The translations under genes and the position numbers were made by a program. 64,000 nt of DNA from Apostichopus japonicus (taxonomy: Eukaryota > Echinodermata > Holothuroidea > Aspidochirotida > Stichopodidae). Below are positions 35,440 through 47,029 of this stretch, one piece after another. Position 1 is the stretch's first letter. Each line of letters opens with the position of its first letter. The stretch lies in assembly GCF_037975245.1 (NCBI RefSeq), contig NC_092561.1, positions 13,453,001-13,517,000 on the forward strand, written 5' to 3'. The notes beneath the pieces are model-generated. The model worked only from the letters and a program-made list of their open reading frames with translations. It was not told the origin of the DNA and did not search any database.

Positions 35440-38400
35440 TCAGAATTCACAGATAAACGGTCTCGTGCTGGCACAATCCTGGTCGTCCCATTCACCCTCG
35501 TGTTCTTGCCAGATAACCGCACAATCCTGGTTGCCTTCTTTGTTGTCAGGTTGTCTATCGCTCCAGTATTTGTATCTTTCTTCGACGAGAACACTTCCAC
35601 TCGCCCAAACCCATTTCCCCTCTTCAGCTTTGTCAGTTAATCCGATTCGAACTTGCTGACGTTTAAATGAGAATAAGATGAGAATAGCTAGTGTTGTAAA
35701 TGTCGCGTTTTGTCTTGCGGAATTACTTCATAAAGTGAAACACAGTTTAATCTACATAGACCTAATAAATACGATAAATACCAAAGACTGAAATAAACTT
35801 TCAAGCATTTCTTATAATCATTGTCGAAGACAAAATACGATACCGCTGTTTAACACTTTATAGGAACTCTAAATGATCCCTATTGCTACATATGGGGTTA
35901 AAGGGCGTTTGAGGTCAACATATGTCAAGTTCTGAAAACTTTGTAGACCAACCTTTGGTATCTCCAATTGGAAAGCTTGGATAAATGTTATACTTGAAAA
36001 GTGGGTCCACCGTATAGTGAGTATAGGAACTGGGCTGATTTAGATAGAGGTCAAAGGTCATACAAGGTTACAGAGGTAATGCTTGAAATCCCTGGAAATC
36101 TCCAAAAGTAAACTCGTATGAATTCTATATGTATATGTCAATCCTCGAAAGTATTAGCACGAGAAAGCTATAGAATTGTGTGGTGGTCAAGGCTCTTTGA
36201 GGCCACGAACGAAGATCAAGGTTTGAACGGTAATTGTAAAATGAACTACAAAAAGAAAGCGTAGATCTACCTTAGTGAGCACCCTGGGCGTATAGTATGT
36301 TTGCTAGAGGAGGAGTGTGTGGAGGGGGGGGGGGGGGAGCAAGGTTCATTTGCGCTCGCCAGAGCTGGTCAAATGCTGAAAACGTCATAAGGGCAACTTA
36401 TTCGAAAAATAAAACTGAGATTAACTTTATGCTTTAGTGCATTGATTCACATAATGAGAATCAATACGCTATTGTTATATGTGGAGGTCGTAACCTGGAA
36501 AATCCTGCAGCCAATGTTTAGATTAAAACGTCTCAAGGATCAATAAGCCTGTTGACTTTCCGGTTATTTATTGGCTTTTCGATACCATTTCTAAAAAAAA
36601 GACGTCATTTTGTGACCATATTTTGTTCTCATGTTTACATGGAGACGTAAACTGACCAAGGCAGTCTCCAATGCTTCTTTTTGCTGACGATACAGTCTCA
36701 CTAATTAAAGGATTTACGATTGTTTTCTCATCCATAGGTTTATATTCTTCACACGAGCGCATTGGTGTGGGCTAACCGTACAAAGGTTATGAATATTATC
36801 AAATATGCTGCAAAGGCAAATCAAACGGCAAACGTGGTCAAATACTAAAACATATCTTACTACCGTCCTCAAAGGAAGCCATGTTGAGATGCGTATCTGT
36901 ATAATTTAACAGTCCTGACGCTTGGAAATAGTTTCAAGGGTCGCAATCTATAGATAAGTACTTTTTGATTAATAATTTAACCAGTTCTAAGCAGCCTACA
37001 TAAACATACCTGCCCTTCCTTCCCGGGGTGCCGGAGTGAAATAAACATGTCGCGTGTGAAGTTGTTTTCTGCTTGGGATTCAATGGTAACCAGGTTAGCA
37101 ACCTTAGACCAACTACACTCACTGAAGCAGTCATCCGCGCCGGTAGGGATCGCGTAATTTTGACAATAGTCCTGGGCTTTGTCGAAGTCGAGGCGAGGAT
37201 TGCCAAAGTACCTGCCAAACGAAATATGGATACATATATTTAAGAAACGTATAAATTGTGTGAAATAATGAGTTTAGACCGAACTTTGGTTCTGATAGGC
37301 TATGCTAAACAATTTTCACTTTAAAAATATGATTGCTCCTTTAATTGCTAAATTGATGATGACGTAGGGGCCGTCGTCGCCTCGGTGCCTGAATGCCTTA
37401 AGTTTGTAACTGTAATCCACTGTTCTTTACATTCCAAAAATAAACCAATACCTGTTCTTTTAAATCCATCCATTATATGACATTTAACAGGTTTTGTTTC
37501 TAGCCAACTCGTAATGCACTGTAAACATGTTACATGAAGACGTAAATGGCGCATGTTTTCCATTTTTGTGTGTGTTGCATCAGTAACTGAACGAATGGTA
37601 TGTGTTGTAGACTAAGTAGACCAGTCACTTTAACTGATGAGCCTCAGATGTTTAAAGCGTCATTTAAAAAAAAATATATATAAATAAAGGTATAGAAGTA
37701 TGCAACCCGGACTACTAACAGTGGTTTACAACCTAAGAAATGTTAAAAAAAGATTTCAACTAGCACTGGGGCATATACAAAACACGTCAGATATAATAGG
37801 CCTATATAACATGTATTAACAATAACGCGAACGTTATGACTATTACTTCGAAGTATATATTAAATTGACGGAGTTTCGTGCACCTTGTAATTGACTAATT
37901 TAATTATGTATTTCAAACAAACAAAGAAAACACAGGAAAATTTCAGTCCGTTAAAAATATCGATCATGCCAGACCATAAATATTAGTAGGGACTGAAGCA
38001 AACCATATCATATTAAGTTGATTTCAGAATTGATATGAATAGTGTAACACGTGCAGTATTTAGACTCGTAGTTCATCTATGAAATAGTTAGAGTTGAGGA
38101 TAACAAATGTGTAGAGAAAATTGTGGATAATATCTTTTAAGAGACATTTTTTACTCCCTAATCCTATTGAAACTTTTTGTTATTATTTTTTGGGTGGGAA
38201 TTGGCAACAATTTTCTTTTTCTTTATTCTGTAACAATAAACGTGATAACATTGAAAAGGGGGTTTTCCCCGTAAAACCCAACGTTAATGAACTCCAGTGG
38301 ATACCCTAGTTTTTGTAGTCTTTCTTCTTGGGTGACTAAATTTTTTCTCAAATCATATACCATGGAATACCATGCATGGGAGAAAACTTCTTTTAGATGT

Positions 38401-40220
38401 AATTTAAGTACAATTAATCAACTTCCGACGTATGTTGTTGCTCGCATACGCTTCTTCATAAGTTATATACTTGTGAATGGGATTTGACCAATCAAATGGT
38501 TTAAATTTATTGGTTTTATGATACTCAGACTAATATGACCATGAAGAAATTAGTTACAGAAACGAGAGAAACAACGTTGCAGACACCATAACAAATGTAC
38601 ACACCTGAAAAAATAGTTGCAGAAAAGAAAAGCATTCTGGCGCGGCCCTATAAGTCTTCCGTAGAATGAGGATCAGTATGCAGTTTGCCTGTATTTTGAT
38701 ATCCTAAATCATAGAAATTTTCTTAAATGTGGATTGTTTAATTTAGAAATTCGTAGTGTTATTTCAGCATTTCCAATCTAAATATTTATATTTTTCCTCA
38801 AAATTTCTATATTCCCAGGCTCAAAATATCTACTTGTTTTTTTTTTAAATTATATAATACAGAATTTCTTTATTCAAAGTTCGACTTTTGTTTCAAATTT
38901 CGACCATGCCATATCAAAATAAATTTCGGCTCGGCTATAGTGTCGAAGTTTTGACTTTTACGGACCATCCTTTCCTTTATCTCCAAGTTTGCCATTTCCT
39001 GACAAGTTACATTTATTAAGTTTTTCGAAAATTTCAATTTGTGTAAAACAAGTTGAAAGTATATAAGTAGGATAAATATTTTTACTAATACAACTATACC
39101 AGCTGAATGATCAAGCACTACCCTGGAACAGCTGCTTATTTTTTGTTTTTGCTTGAAACAACAAACATTGAACACCATCGAAATAGGAAATCGCCATCAT
39201 ACAAGCACACACATGGCAGTGATAATGTTAATACGCCGTTTACTTTAAATCATCCTGAATGTTTAAGATCAATATATTTTAGGCAACTTTCTCTGCGCGA
39301 TGTAAATGTACTTTTGAATAAGCTCTCTATTTCTAGAAATATTTTTTTTTTCCACGTCTGTGTTTAGAAGCTGAGATCCTCGACGAAGATTATAAATTCA
39401 ATTAAATTAAAGAGGAGTTGAATGCTGTCGGGTATAATCTTCAAGTCGTTCTTTGAATATCTCAAACTTTATTTCAATATACAATGTGAAGAAGTTACTA
39501 CAAAATTACTGTACAATGAATACTGCAAACAAATGATGTGTTATTGCATTGAAGAGTTATTTGAAAGTGTAACCCTTGAAAATGATACGTAAAATTTCCA
39601 GAGCCGATACCACAAGTTCTGAACCAGCATTTTCGCCTATATATATATATTATGTTCACCTGTCAAAGTCCTTGGTATCCTAAGCCCTCCAATCACTCCC
39701 CCACCCCTGGCCCCCCCCCATTGGCGGAGCTAAGGGTATTGGTCAGGGGTGCGAGAATGGTCTGTAGGGGCGCTTTCGACACTATCTAAGCGGAGAGCCA
39801 CCACATGTTGGCGCGAAGCGTACAGACATTTTTTGAGTAAAGATACTCGCCAGATCGATGGAAATGACCCTTTCCGAGCCTTTCTAATTTGTAGATAATG
39901 TGACAAATGTCAATGGGTAGATGAGAGCACAATAAAAAAGTGAATAATCGCGAATAAGTAAAAAGTGGTAAAAAGCTGAAAAGGGCGCCAGCAGTCCATT
40001 TGAGTCCGTCAGGGGGGCATTCGCCCCCCTGACTGTATGGACGTTCCGCCACTGCCCCCCCCCCTTGCGTGTAGCACTTTCACTACAGTGAATGAGTTTT
40101 AAGTTAGACTTACCTGTAACAGTGACCCTGAAATTGCGTCCAAAACACCGGGCACACTCGGCAGGAGTAGCTCTGAGCGAGCACCGAGAACAACAGCACA
40201 ATGGCGAGGACGACCTTCAT
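35440..40220 (-). CDS. Secreted C-type lectin, 174 aa, three exons
   Basis: Probable secreted carbohydrate-binding lectin of the C-type fold. Exon 1 (40,220-40,114): start, hydrophobic signal peptide MKVVLAIVLLFSVLAQSYS, then CRVCPVFWTQFQGHCYR. Exon 2 (37,211-37,010): FGNPRLDFDKAQDYC, an inserted C64-x3-C68 pair, NLVTIESQAENNF (N-glycosylation sequon at N86). Exon 3 (35,655-35,440): QVRIGLTDKAEEGKWVWASG, YWSDRQPDN, WDDQDC, FICEF and stop. Donors and acceptors are GT-AG and the phases agree, giving a complete frame. QPD (residues 138-140) is the galactose-type motif in calcium-dependent lectins; the WND position reads WDD, so calcium and sugar binding are plausible but not certain. Such single-domain lectins are abundant in echinoderm coelomic fluid and usually act in immunity. 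Intron 1 contains a hAT MITE. The best-preserved gene in the window. Confidence 0.93.
35880..36290 (+). repeat. Dispersed AGGTCA repeat, two copies, in lectin intron 2
   Basis: Contains GGGTTAAAGGGCGTTTGAGG, GAGGTCAACATATGTCAAG, a perfect AGGTCAAAGGTCA (36,048-36,060), GGTTACAGAGGTAATGC and GTGGTCAAGGCTCTTTGAGG. Copies repeat at about 150 bp. Confidence 0.6.
37215..39700. other. Lectin intron 1, no other gene seen
   Basis: AT-rich intron sequence. Small ORFs at 38,121-38,487 and 38,870-39,367 have no recognisable protein character. Confidence 0.45.
39719..40054. mobile_element. hAT MITE in lectin intron 1
   Basis: Ends CATTGGCGGAGC and GTTCCGCCACTG are inverted repeats. Interior nearly identical to 31,973-32,362 (CTTTCGACACTATCTAAGCG, CCACCACATGTTGGCGCG, GTCCATTTGAGTCCGTCAGG). 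Flanked on both sides by poly-C (39,711-39,718 and 40,055-40,062), compatible with an 8-bp duplication of CCCCCCCC but not proof of it. It ends about 60 bp from the donor of lectin exon 1. Confidence 0.88.
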
Positions 40221-40229
40221 CTTCAGACT

Positions 40230-41270
40230 AGTTACAGATCTTTTCGAAAGCGAACGTTGAAAGGAACGGTAGAATGTTGCAAAATGATTGAAATAGCTGG
40301 TAAATGCCCACTTTTATAAAGGGTAATATTCATTAAAAAGTCAACCCGCATTTTTAAGTTGGCTCAGTTCCAGTTAATATTATCTCGAAGTCAGACGCCA
40401 CGCCAAATGGCACTCTTGTGGTAAATTTCCGACGAATCACAACCGCGTGTTCTTTGCGCCATCGTCTGAGACGAGTTAAGAGACGTTAAATAATACAACC
40501 TTTAAATGAGCAGGGGCGACGCTGATTGCCACAAAATTCGACGGGTAGTGCAAATAGGACTTATGTGCCTTTGACAAAAATTGGTGGAGGAGGGGGAGGG
40601 GGGGGCAAGAAAACGAACCCTCTTTCCATTCCGTTCCCCAAATTCCAGTACTTGAAAGGTCTTACTATTAATCGCATTTTAATTAATTTTTCGACAAAGG
40701 GATATATACTTTGGATATACTTTCCTACTAACAAAAGTGGCACTTCGTATTTAATATAAATGTGCCCGCATTTTTTAGACTTCCGCATAATTTAGATTAG
40801 AAAAAAAGGACCCGTTCCCCCTTTGCGCCTCACCCCTCCCTCCATTAATATTATTATAACGGCGACAAGAAGACATTGGCTATGTACACTGCCGACTAAG
40901 AACTTAACCTGGTATTTCCCAGCAACAATCCATACATTGTTTAATACAGCAGCACGAAGTAAAACTTTAGAATTACTGTCCAACTTACTGTTTCCAAAGA
41001 TTATTGAAAGATTTGAATAATTTGAAGTTAAGAACAAAAACACACACACGTATTGATAAATTAAAAACAATTATCTCTTGTTAACAATGACCGATTGTTG
41101 TAATCAATTGCGTCATGAATACATTTATAGTGCATACTAATCAGTTATAACATCATGCTAGTTGAATTCTGGGTTACTTTACATATATATACTAGTAGTC
41201 TTATATTTGAGGGAACCGATCGTCTATTCCAGCTAAACTAATACAATTGGAAAAGTGCATAGAAATTAAT
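40230..41270. other. Lectin 5' flank, no further gene
   Basis: Upstream of the minus-strand lectin start. A TTTATAAAG TATA-like motif at about 40,312-40,320 lies some 90 bp upstream of the ATG and could be the promoter. A poly-G tract lies at 40,590-40,605. Confidence 0.35.
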
Positions 41271-41273
41271 GTC

Positions 41274-41333
41274 TAGGACGGGACTCGAACCAGTGACCTG
41301 CTGGATGACACTGGTTCGAATCCTGTCCTAGCC
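41274..41333. repeat. Hairpin of two opposed tRNA-like T-arms
   Basis: CTAGGACGGGACTCGAACCA and, after a short spacer, TGGTTCGAATCCTGTCCTAG are inverted copies with few mismatches. Each half contains the B-box core GGTTCGAATCC or its relative. The structure looks like two SINE/tRNA 3' halves joined in opposite orientation, a small parallel to the palindrome axis at 12,687. Confidence 0.7.
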
Positions 41334-41339
41334 AATAAT

Positions 41340-42590
41340 TTCTTTGAAGGGGACGGGAGGGGGGGGAGGCACCTGCGCCCTTAAAAAATAAAGTATTCAC
41401 GACAAACCTCAAAATTTGGTAACGATGTACAGACTGTTATGGGAATTTGTTAAATTGTATATTTGCAGGCATCCTTGGGGTAAAAATGAAGTTAACACCT
41501 AGCTAGTATTGATTCAGCAATGTCAATGTTGTGATACGGAAGGGTGAAAGTTGTTAGCGGTTTTAATTGATAAATCCTTTTGGAAAAGGTCGAAGGTTGG
41601 CCCAATTTTGTAATCTTTTATTAATTTGTTTGTATCATTTTAATTGTTCTCTGTACAATTCGAAACTTATGCACTCAAACGAGTCAAACCACATGTGGAA
41701 TTTCCTCCCCATTTCACTGAATTAATTCATTTTTGCTTTGTATTGTTTTCCAGTGTTCTATTTAGGGGTTTTGTAGCAAGTTCAGAATGCCATACGACTG
41801 ACTATGAGATTTAAAGAAATTCCAGTTTCCAAGACAGTTACCTTTAAAAATATGCTAAACCTCTGGAATGTTCTTTATGGCTAAATTGATGACGTTAGTT
41901 ACAGTGCAGGTATATAAATATTAGTTATTCCTTTTTCTGTTTTTTTTTTGTAGAAATTCCTTATAGCTCAACCAAAACATATTCTTTTCCACTTGATATA
42001 AAATAACAGAGTAAACTTTGTAGAACATCCAAAACCATTTTTCCTTGGCACGTTTGTAAAAACAACAATTTTAACATGTTACCTGAGGCCATAGTAAAAG
42101 TTTGATATTTTCCTGTTGTGCTTTCTGTAATATTTGAGGAACTGCCCTAAGAGGTCATTACTAATATGAAACAATATTATCCGCAATTAACTTAAATTGC
42201 TACATTTCGACATTATTATAAAGTAGATGATTTGTAATTTGCATTCATAACATACTCTATTGAAGTGATTGGCGGATAGGGCTGTTTTATTTTATCCAGT
42301 CTCACCAGGGACGGGGGGGGGGGGTGAGCGGGGAGAGAGAAACAAAGTACTATACTGTTCTTGTTAACTGTTTTATTTCATTGCAAACTGCTGTCTTAAT
42401 CATAACATAAATTGTATTTTTTTTAATTCCATGTAAGCCTAGGTATAGATCTTGACAATATAGTCAGGCAAATGAGGTTTCAGGCTAACATTTTTTTTTT
42501 TTTAATTTTTTTTTTTTTATGGAGCTACTTACTCTGAGGATTAACAAATGTTATGACTGTGTTGCGATGTAGGAAAAAGTATAACCTACC
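41340..42590. other. Intergenic, no gene seen
   Basis: AT-rich with poly-T tracts at about 41,940 and 42,490-42,520 and a poly-G tract at 42,316. No coding sense. Confidence 0.4.
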
Positions 42591-42599
42591 TCACATCAA

Positions 42600-43300
42600 A
42601 GGCCTATAGATGAGAAACTATATATGTAAGGCTGTGCTTCTAGATACTTTTGATATTCTGTGATGTTGAGGGAGGGGAGGGGGTACGGATAACATCCGTA
42701 ACAGAGATGTAATTTTTTGAAGAACGGGAAGAGTTACCAAACGATATGTTGACCTAATAATCGTTTACACAAACAGTACCATGCTCTCCATTCGTAGACT
42801 AGCCGGGGTTGGGGTAGGGGTGGGGGAGGGGAATAACCTCAATCATTGCTAGGTTTTCATGCACTGAGATCTAGAATTGTGGGTAGTAATAGCTGCACAC
42901 AAACAAGGCTAGATGAGAAGCTATACATGTAAAGTTGTGCTGCTATATACGTTTGATATGTCTGTGTGATGTTGCAAGGGAGGGGGGGGTAGGGTGGGGT
43001 GTATGGATAGCACCCGTAACAGAGATCTAATATTTTACCCAACTGAATGTTAACAAAAAATCCCCCGACTGGACTATTGCCATGAAACATGCGGCCATGG
43101 CCTGCCTCCCAGTCCCCCCCCCCCCTTGCACATACCTCTGATGTAGGTTTGAAGAACGATCTTTTACACAAACAGTTCCATGCTCTCCATTCGTAGACTA
43201 GACGGGAGGGGGCGGGTCCATAACTTCAATCACTGCCTGGTTGTCATGCACTAATATCTAGAATTGTAGGTAGTAATAGCTGCACACAAATAGGGATTCG
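42600..43300. repeat. ~300-345-bp tandem duplication
   Basis: Two copies share AGATGAGAAACTATATATGT / AGATGAGAAGCTATACATGT, GGATAACATCCGTAACAGAG / GGATAGCACCCGTAACAGAG, ATGCTCTCCATTCGTAGACT and GTAGTAATAGCTGCACACAA. Copy 1 is about 42,607-42,904, copy 2 about 42,909-43,290. Copy 2 differs in the middle (43,045-43,150). Confidence 0.85.
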
Positions 43301-43379
43301 GTGTTGTCATATTTTTTGCTCCTCGCACTAACCGAAGTGAATGTTGTTTCCATTTTTATTGTTTCATCAATCTCGATTT

Positions 43380-43500
43380 CTCGTCCATGTCTTCGTAAGG
43401 TGCCTGCTCCGCCACCCACCCCCACCCCCCCGATTTCTTGTCCATCTGTCTACGTGGGATCGTAAGGTACTTGCCCATCCACCCCCCCCCCCCGCCCACT
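43380..43500. repeat. ~60-bp C-rich direct duplication
   Basis: CGATTTCTCGTCCATGTCTT and CGATTTCTTGTCCATCTGTC, each followed by CGTAAGGT(G/A)C and a poly-C tract. Confidence 0.7.
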
Positions 43501-44408
43501 TCCCCTGCTAATGACGGTGTTCTTTGTCACTCTATGACCATTCGTTCACATTAAGGAGGAAGTAAGAACCATGGAAAGGTCGGCTCGTGCGTCATGTATT
43601 TGACGTCATATCAAACTTTTAATGCAATCAACTTGAAGAAGGTAATTTTATAACATGAATACTACCAGCATATTCATTTGTAATCTTTGTTCCTCCTTTT
43701 GTTTTTTTGTTTTTAGGATTTTTTATGTTTGACCTCATTAAATAACGTATCAATTTTCGGGAATCAAGCCGTTCGTAACAGTCACTCCCTGTTACCACCC
43801 ACCCGTAACAGTTTCTTAAAAGTAAAAGGTCATGCGGTTACATTCAGGAGACATCGCTGAAATGGAGCCAACTTGCATTATTCGAGACACTTAACAATTT
43901 GCTTATCTTCAAGGCTAAGCGCATGCTCAGATTGTAATGTATAAATTTCAAATGTCATATTGATCCAGACTGCCGGTGTACAAATCCAGCTTTCTATCAC
44001 AGGCATAGGCTTAAACATAAGGATGTCTGAAAGTAAAATACATTTCCATGAACAGAAGAAAGCTATTTCTTCAAATATATCCTTGGCAAACAAGAATTTT
44101 TCATATGTATTTCCTAGCAAAGATGTGTGTAATTAGGAGACAAGACCACTGACCGTAGGTGTGAATATTCACTTCCTACGTACGATCAAGCACCCAGTGG
44201 GACATTAAGCAGTTTTGAAAACAATGTGTAATCAGGTATATCGTTTTCAGTGAATTGTCCTCAGGCATGACTAATTGTGACCTTTGGATGACCACATGAT
44301 GCAAACATTTCATCAGCTCACCGGCAATTCGAGCTTTATAAATCAAATAATTCTCCCATTTTCTAATTAGTCCGATGGTATGAAGCATATTGTCTGCAGA
44401 TAACTTAC

Positions 44409-45746
44409 TGTCTGTTCTGGTCAAAGTCAAACTGGAGGGCTAATTTGAGCAGTTGGTCCTCTGTTAAAGTGAACTTCATGAAATGACTAATATTCTATAA
44501 ATTAAAAGAAAATCAGAAATAGTCATATAAAGGATGTCAACATCGATCGAGAAGACACACATGTGGTTCAAGACTGACTTTACATTAAATCTTCAACCCA
44601 GGTGGTATTTCCACATCTTAACATCATTGTTTACAAGCACAAACCATCTTCACAGAATGGCACTTGCGACTCAACAAGTTAAACGTTATTGTTATATAAT
44701 AGTACAGTCTTGTATCTTAACAGTGTCGAAGATATCTTGCAACATTGAATCTTAAACTTTAAAGTAACACAGTAGGTATGGACAGTTTATTACTTTGGTA
44801 ATCTAGTACCCATGGGTGTTGTTGCTATGGGTTATATCAACTGCTGACCCCATGTTTAGGCCTGAGAAATAGTTACAAATGTTAAAACCTAACAACTATT
44901 ATTTTACATGTAAGAAAGAAGACCAAAGAAAAAACCTAAAATGTTGGAAAGCAAATGAATTGTTTTGAAGTATTCTTAAGCAAGTGGTACCACAGAGGAA
45001 GATTAAACCATAATCAACATTCTGCTTTGTACACAACAATAATCAGGGATGTGCTCAGGATTTCCTGAGTGCCGGGTATACTGATCGCCGTCCTGGGTGA
45101 GGGGTCTAAGGGGGAGGGGGTGTCCTCGATTTTTGAAGGTGCTCAGATGCCAAATGCTGGCACTTGTGTAGCTTTTTAAGCACATACACAAGTGCTAGTT
45201 TTGCTAACAATTTACATTTTTTATTTTTTTTTAGTGAAATATATTACGTACCTGGTAAATGTTATTAGTTTGTTTCAAAGAGATTTAACAAGGGACCGAT
45301 TGAGAGCCGTAAGTAATGTTTCTCGCATGCGTAACTGATGCATTATTAGTATGTATGATTTTGGCATAGGCTAGGCCAAATTTATGTTGAATATATTGTT
45401 AGGAATGTTGGGATTTTAGATAGAAAATAGTGCTGGGTGGTAATTTTTAGTGCTGGGCGGGGCCGCCCAGCGTGGGCAACATCCCTGAATAATTACTTCA
45501 ATGAAAGCTATGGCTCTCTGGAATCTTCTTCTTCTTCCCTCCAACCAGACATCATGAATATTCATTACTGTATACTTCACTCTTGGATGTCCAAGACAAT
45601 TTGACTAGGAAAAATCTATGCTAATTTGGATACTGTTTCACGATTTTCTTTCAAGCTGTGATGTGCAATTTACGTATAATACCTAAGGACTACCTTTGAG
45701 GCAATTGTGTTTCATTTAAGTTGAAAGGACAGAAAAATAATATCCT

Positions 45747-45800
<54 letters not shown>

Positions 45801-45971
45801 AATATATAATCTGACACTTTGTAGTAAACAATGGGCACGTAGGCATCCTTTTGAATACAGGTAGGATATAAGATCAGAACTCACCTTGAATTCTGGAACT
45901 GTGATATATCCATAGCCGTCCGGATCTAAATCCCTGAGGATACTCTTCAACTCATCCCAATGCTTCACAAC
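44409..45971 (-). CDS. EF-hand protein, two internal exons (EFCAB6-like)
   Basis: Exon 45,971-45,885 reads VVKHWDELKSILRDLDPDGY then GYITVPEFK, an EF-hand helix-loop-helix with loop DPDGYGYITVPE: Asp at 1 and 3, Gly at 6, Ile at 8, Glu at 12, but Tyr at 5 and 7. It has an AG acceptor and GT donor and ends in phase 0. Exon 44,473-44,409 starts in phase 0 and reads FTLTEDQLLKLALQFDFDQN, the entering helix of a following EF-hand half, ending in a GTAAGT donor. Multi-EF-hand proteins such as EFCAB6 have this alternation, so the name is a guess at family level. No further exons were found on either side. The intron holds a TIR element and an AT tract, and the 45.9-kb exon is partly copied in a tandem array. 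Confidence 0.7.
45044..45487. mobile_element. TIR element, probably hAT-like MITE
   Basis: Starts CAGGGATGTGCTCAGGATTT and ends GGGCAACATCCCTG, so the ends are inverted repeats with CAGGGATGT exact. AATAAT precedes and follows it. An 8-bp duplication is not clear, so the superfamily is provisional. It lies in the intron of the EF-hand gene. Confidence 0.6.
45751..45797. repeat. (AT)n microsatellite
   Basis: Pure AT dinucleotide tract in the EF-hand gene intron, about 90 bp from the 45,885 donor. Confidence 0.95.
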
Positions 45972-46315
45972 CTAAGAGGATCAACAACACACATTAAGAG
46001 TGATATATCCATAGCCATCCGGATCCAAATCCCTGAGGATACTCTTCAACTCATCCCAATGCTTCACAACCTAAAAGGATCAACAACACACATTAAGAGT
46101 GATATATCCATAGCCATCCGGATCTAAATCCCTGAGGATACTCTTCAACTCATCCCAATGCTTCACAACCTAAAGGGATCAACAACACACATTAGGAGTG
46201 ATATATCCATAGCCATCCGGATCTAAATCCCTGAGGATACTCTTCAACTCATCCCAATGCATCACAACCTAAAAGGATCAACAATACACATTAAGAGTGA
46301 TATGTCCATAGACGT
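45901..46315 (-). repeat. 99-bp tandem array copying an EF-hand exon and its acceptor
   Basis: GTGATATATCCATAGCC starts at 45,901, 46,000, 46,099 and 46,198, with a truncated fifth start at 46,297. The unit is exactly 99 bp. Each unit holds, on the minus strand, the splice acceptor and the first two thirds of the EF-hand exon, but only the copy nearest 45,885 keeps the exon end and donor. In the other units the reading runs from GYGYIT into LNVCC and a stop. Confidence 0.92.
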
Positions 46316-46779
46316 TTATAAAAGCATTCTGGTACACTGACTATATTTCCTATATCAAATTCTATAATTCATTTTGGTGTAGTAAAAGCTGCAAGAGAGG
46401 CAATTAGGCAATTTGCTGGGTTTTATGGGGGTTTTTTCTGTTGAAGTTTGTGTCACTAGTTTTACAGACCAGGCAAACAATATTTAACAACTTTGTTGAA
46501 GAAACCTCTAATCAACAGTTCCATTATTCTATAGGGAAGAGATCTTCAAATAGCTACAGATCTGAAATCCCTGTTAATTGCTCTCCAAAAGCCTCCCTCC
46601 TCAATAAGCTTATTGATGACTACTTTATCATAGTGTTAATAAGTGAGCACATGAATAGTAGCTTCAAGTGATCTAGTGCAAAGATCAACTTTGTCTATCA
46701 ATGCCTATTAAGCAAACGGTTTTCAGCACCAGTACTCTCAGACACAGACCTTAATTTATGGATTGGCTATTGTTTCACA

Positions 46780-47010
46780 ATTTCACAGGTTAATATGCTA
46801 AAGATCAGGTTACTAATAAGACTCAGTATTGACTACAAAATCTTCATTCTAGCTTTTCATACCATTAAAACTGGTACTTAAACCAACCTTAATTTTCTGA
46901 ATGCTGCACCACGTTTATGGAACTCCCTCCCGGTTGACCATACTAGTTCTCAATTCAAGCGCTGTCTTAAAACTTTTCTTTTCTCTCAACTCTATCAGGT
47001 TTTGCACCTT
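46780..47010 (+). pseudogene. LINE reverse-transcriptase C-terminal relic (CR1/L2-like)
   Basis: 46,893-46,999 reads FLNAAPRLWNSLPVDHTSSQ then FKRCLKTFLFSQLYQ, the conserved tail of CR1/L2-type ORF2 proteins (APRLWNSLP, then FKxxLKTxLF). Upstream a degenerate RLSIDYKIFILAFHTIKTG fits the preceding conserved block. Stops interrupt it. The rest of the element is not recognisable. Confidence 0.8.
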
Positions 47011-47029
47011 GAGTACCCAGTGAATCTCT

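Noticed and set aside
36934-37218. 94-aa minus-strand ORF MAGTLAILASTSTKPRTIVK
   Set aside because: Out-of-frame shadow of lectin exon 2, which is read correctly in another frame with conserved lectin residues and matching splice phases.
39786-40201. 88- and 105-aa minus-strand ORFs
   Set aside because: They run through the hAT MITE and a shadow frame of lectin exon 1.
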